Source: Anthostomella pinea
Taxonomy: Eukaryota > Ascomycota > Sordariomycetes > Xylariales > Xylariaceae
Assembly (NCBI GenBank): GCA_963556695.1
Contig: CAUWAG010000004.1
Location: 558,001 to 622,000 of the forward strand
Reading direction: 5' to 3'
DNA length: 64,000 nucleotides
Shown here: piece by piece, positions 62,804 through 64,000 of the stretch
Layout: each line of letters opens with the position of its first letter
How positions within the stretch are numbered: position 1 is the stretch's first letter
Translations under genes and position numbers: made by a program
Notes under the pieces: generated by a model
What the model saw: only the letters and a program-made list of their open reading frames with translations
The model's database searches: none
What the model was told of the DNA's origin: nothing

Positions 62804-64000
62804 ATGGCAGAGCCAACTCCGACTGATACGTCCACCATGTCCGCCGTCCCGTCTGCCGTCGCCTCAGCCGTCGGGTCCGCTGTAGGCACCCCGCAATCCG
62901 TCCCGCCCATGGACCCGGAGGAGCGCGCCAAATCTATCAACGTGTCGCTGGCCGACCTCACTGCCAAGGGAACCGCCCTCTACCAGTCCAAGAAGTACGA
63001 AGAGGCGTCCGAGGTCTTTTCACAGGCCACCGAGATGCAGGCCGAGCTCAATGGCGAGCTGGCGCCCGAGAATGCCGATATCCTGTTTCTCTACGGTCGC
63101 AGTCTTTTCAAGGTTGGCCAGAGCAACAGCGATGTCTTGGGCGGGAAGGCTCCCGACGAGAAGAAGAAGAATTCGAATGGCGCCACCAACTCCAAAGCAA
63201 AGAAGCCGCAAGCCGAATCATCCACTGTCAACGCGCCCGAGGAGAAGACCGAAGCCGAGCAGGTCGCCGAGGAGGGTGTAGCCATTATTGCAAAGAACGC
63301 GACTGGCAGTGGAACAAGTGAGGCTGAGACGGATGCCAAGAAGCCGCTCTTCCAGTTCGAGGGTGATGAAAACTGGGAAGAGTCGGATGACGAAGACGAA
63401 GTTGAAGGTGATGCCCAGGAAGAGGAAGAGGACGACGATCTCGCTGTTGCATTCGAGATCCTCGATCTCTCGCGCGTCTTATTCGAGAAGCGCCTTGAAC
63501 AGCTGAATTCCGAAAAGGCGGAAGCTGGGGAGAACGACAAGGTCATTCAGCACATCAAAGAGAGACTCGCTGATACGCATGACCTCCTCGCAGAAATCTC
63601 CCTAGAGAATGAGAAGTGAGCCAGCAAACTCACACTTCAGATAAACGAGCAGCTACTGACGTATTAGCAGATTCCCCGCAGCCATCACAGATTGCCGCGC
63701 CACCTTGAAGTACAGGAAAGAGCTTTATCCTCAAAAATCGGAACTTGTAGCCGAAGCGCACTTCAAGCTCTCTTTGGCGCTCGAATTCGCGTCTGTGACG
63801 ACGACCCAGGAAGACCAGGGCGATGCAGGCCCGAAACAGGTTGATGAAGGTCTACGGACCGAGGCAGCTGATGAACTGGAGAGCGCCATCAAGAGTACAC
63901 AACTCAAGCTGGAGAACAAGGAGGTCGAACTCGCTATGATGCATGTGGTGGAGGACAACGACGTGACGCGCAAGCAGATCGCTGAGGTCAAGGAGCTAAT
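62804..64000 (+). CDS. NASP/Hif1/Sim3-type histone chaperone (SHNi-TPR), 5' part
   Basis: Nuclear chaperone that carries H3-H4, here cut by the window end. Exons 62804-63615 and from 63671; the junction reads ENEKFPAAITDCR. An Ala/Ser/Val-rich leader precedes the first TPR (ALYQSKKYEEASEVFSQATE; LAPENADILFLYGRSLFKVG). As in the family, a long insert interrupts the second TPR and contains a strongly acidic stretch (EESDDEDEVEGDAQEEEEDD), the histone-binding tract. TPR units then resume (LAVAFEILDLSRVLFEKRL, DCRATLKYRKEL, ELVAEAHFKLSLALEF), followed by the coiled-coil end. Frame is clean. Confidence 0.92.

Overview
The window is nuclear DNA of a filamentous ascomycete (Pezizomycotina, most likely Sordariomycetes). 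Genes are split by short introns with GT..AG ends and CTRAY-type branch sites. The gene content (HET domain, DUF3405, DUF1993, GH28, a DNMT5-type methyltransferase, a fungal multidrug MFS carrier, ureidoglycolate lyase) is typical of that group. There are no operons, rRNA, CRISPR arrays or recognisable tRNAs. Exon borders were placed by hand from reading frame, splice consensus and family knowledge.

Layout. 1-6.4 kb: 5' part of an alpha/beta-hydrolase gene with an in-frame stop, a secreted/vacuolar M28 aminopeptidase, an AAC microsatellite and a secreted GH28 pectinase. 6.4-15.7 kb: housekeeping block with eIF3i (TIF34), trifunctional C1-tetrahydrofolate synthase with a long in-frame N-terminal extension, porphobilinogen synthase (HEM2) and a DUF1993 protein. 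15.7-21.4 kb: decayed accessory DNA with remnants of a membrane-protein gene and a HET-domain gene carrying stops and frameshifts, then a small basic conserved protein. 21.4-31 kb: a tyrosine-phosphatase-like protein, a 627-bp foldback transposon with TA target duplication, a membrane-anchored amidohydrolase and a DUF3405 membrane protein. 31-42 kb: gene-poor DNA around an MFS drug transporter and a 2H phosphoesterase-like protein.

42.2-49.9 kb holds the most notable locus: a very large gene for a DNMT5-type cytosine methyltransferase joined to an SNF2 ATPase with a RING and SAP-like segments. It carries three in-frame stops and several frame changes, so it looks like a decaying genome-defence or epigenetic gene. 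50-57.3 kb: ureidoglycolate lyase, an in-frame join of a secreted-protein gene to a truncated FAD-linked oxidase, and a cyanovirin-N-like secreted protein with a stop just after its signal peptide. 58-64 kb: a GT31-like glycosyltransferase and the 5' part of a NASP/Hif1-type histone chaperone.

Housekeeping genes (TIF34, C1-THF synthase, HEM2, histone chaperone) have clean frames. The accessory genes (alpha/beta-hydrolase, HET, DNMT5-like, oxidase, CVNH) carry stops or frame breaks. That contrast fits repeat-induced point mutation, ordinary pseudogene decay, stop-codon RNA editing, or some mixture; the sequence alone does not decide.
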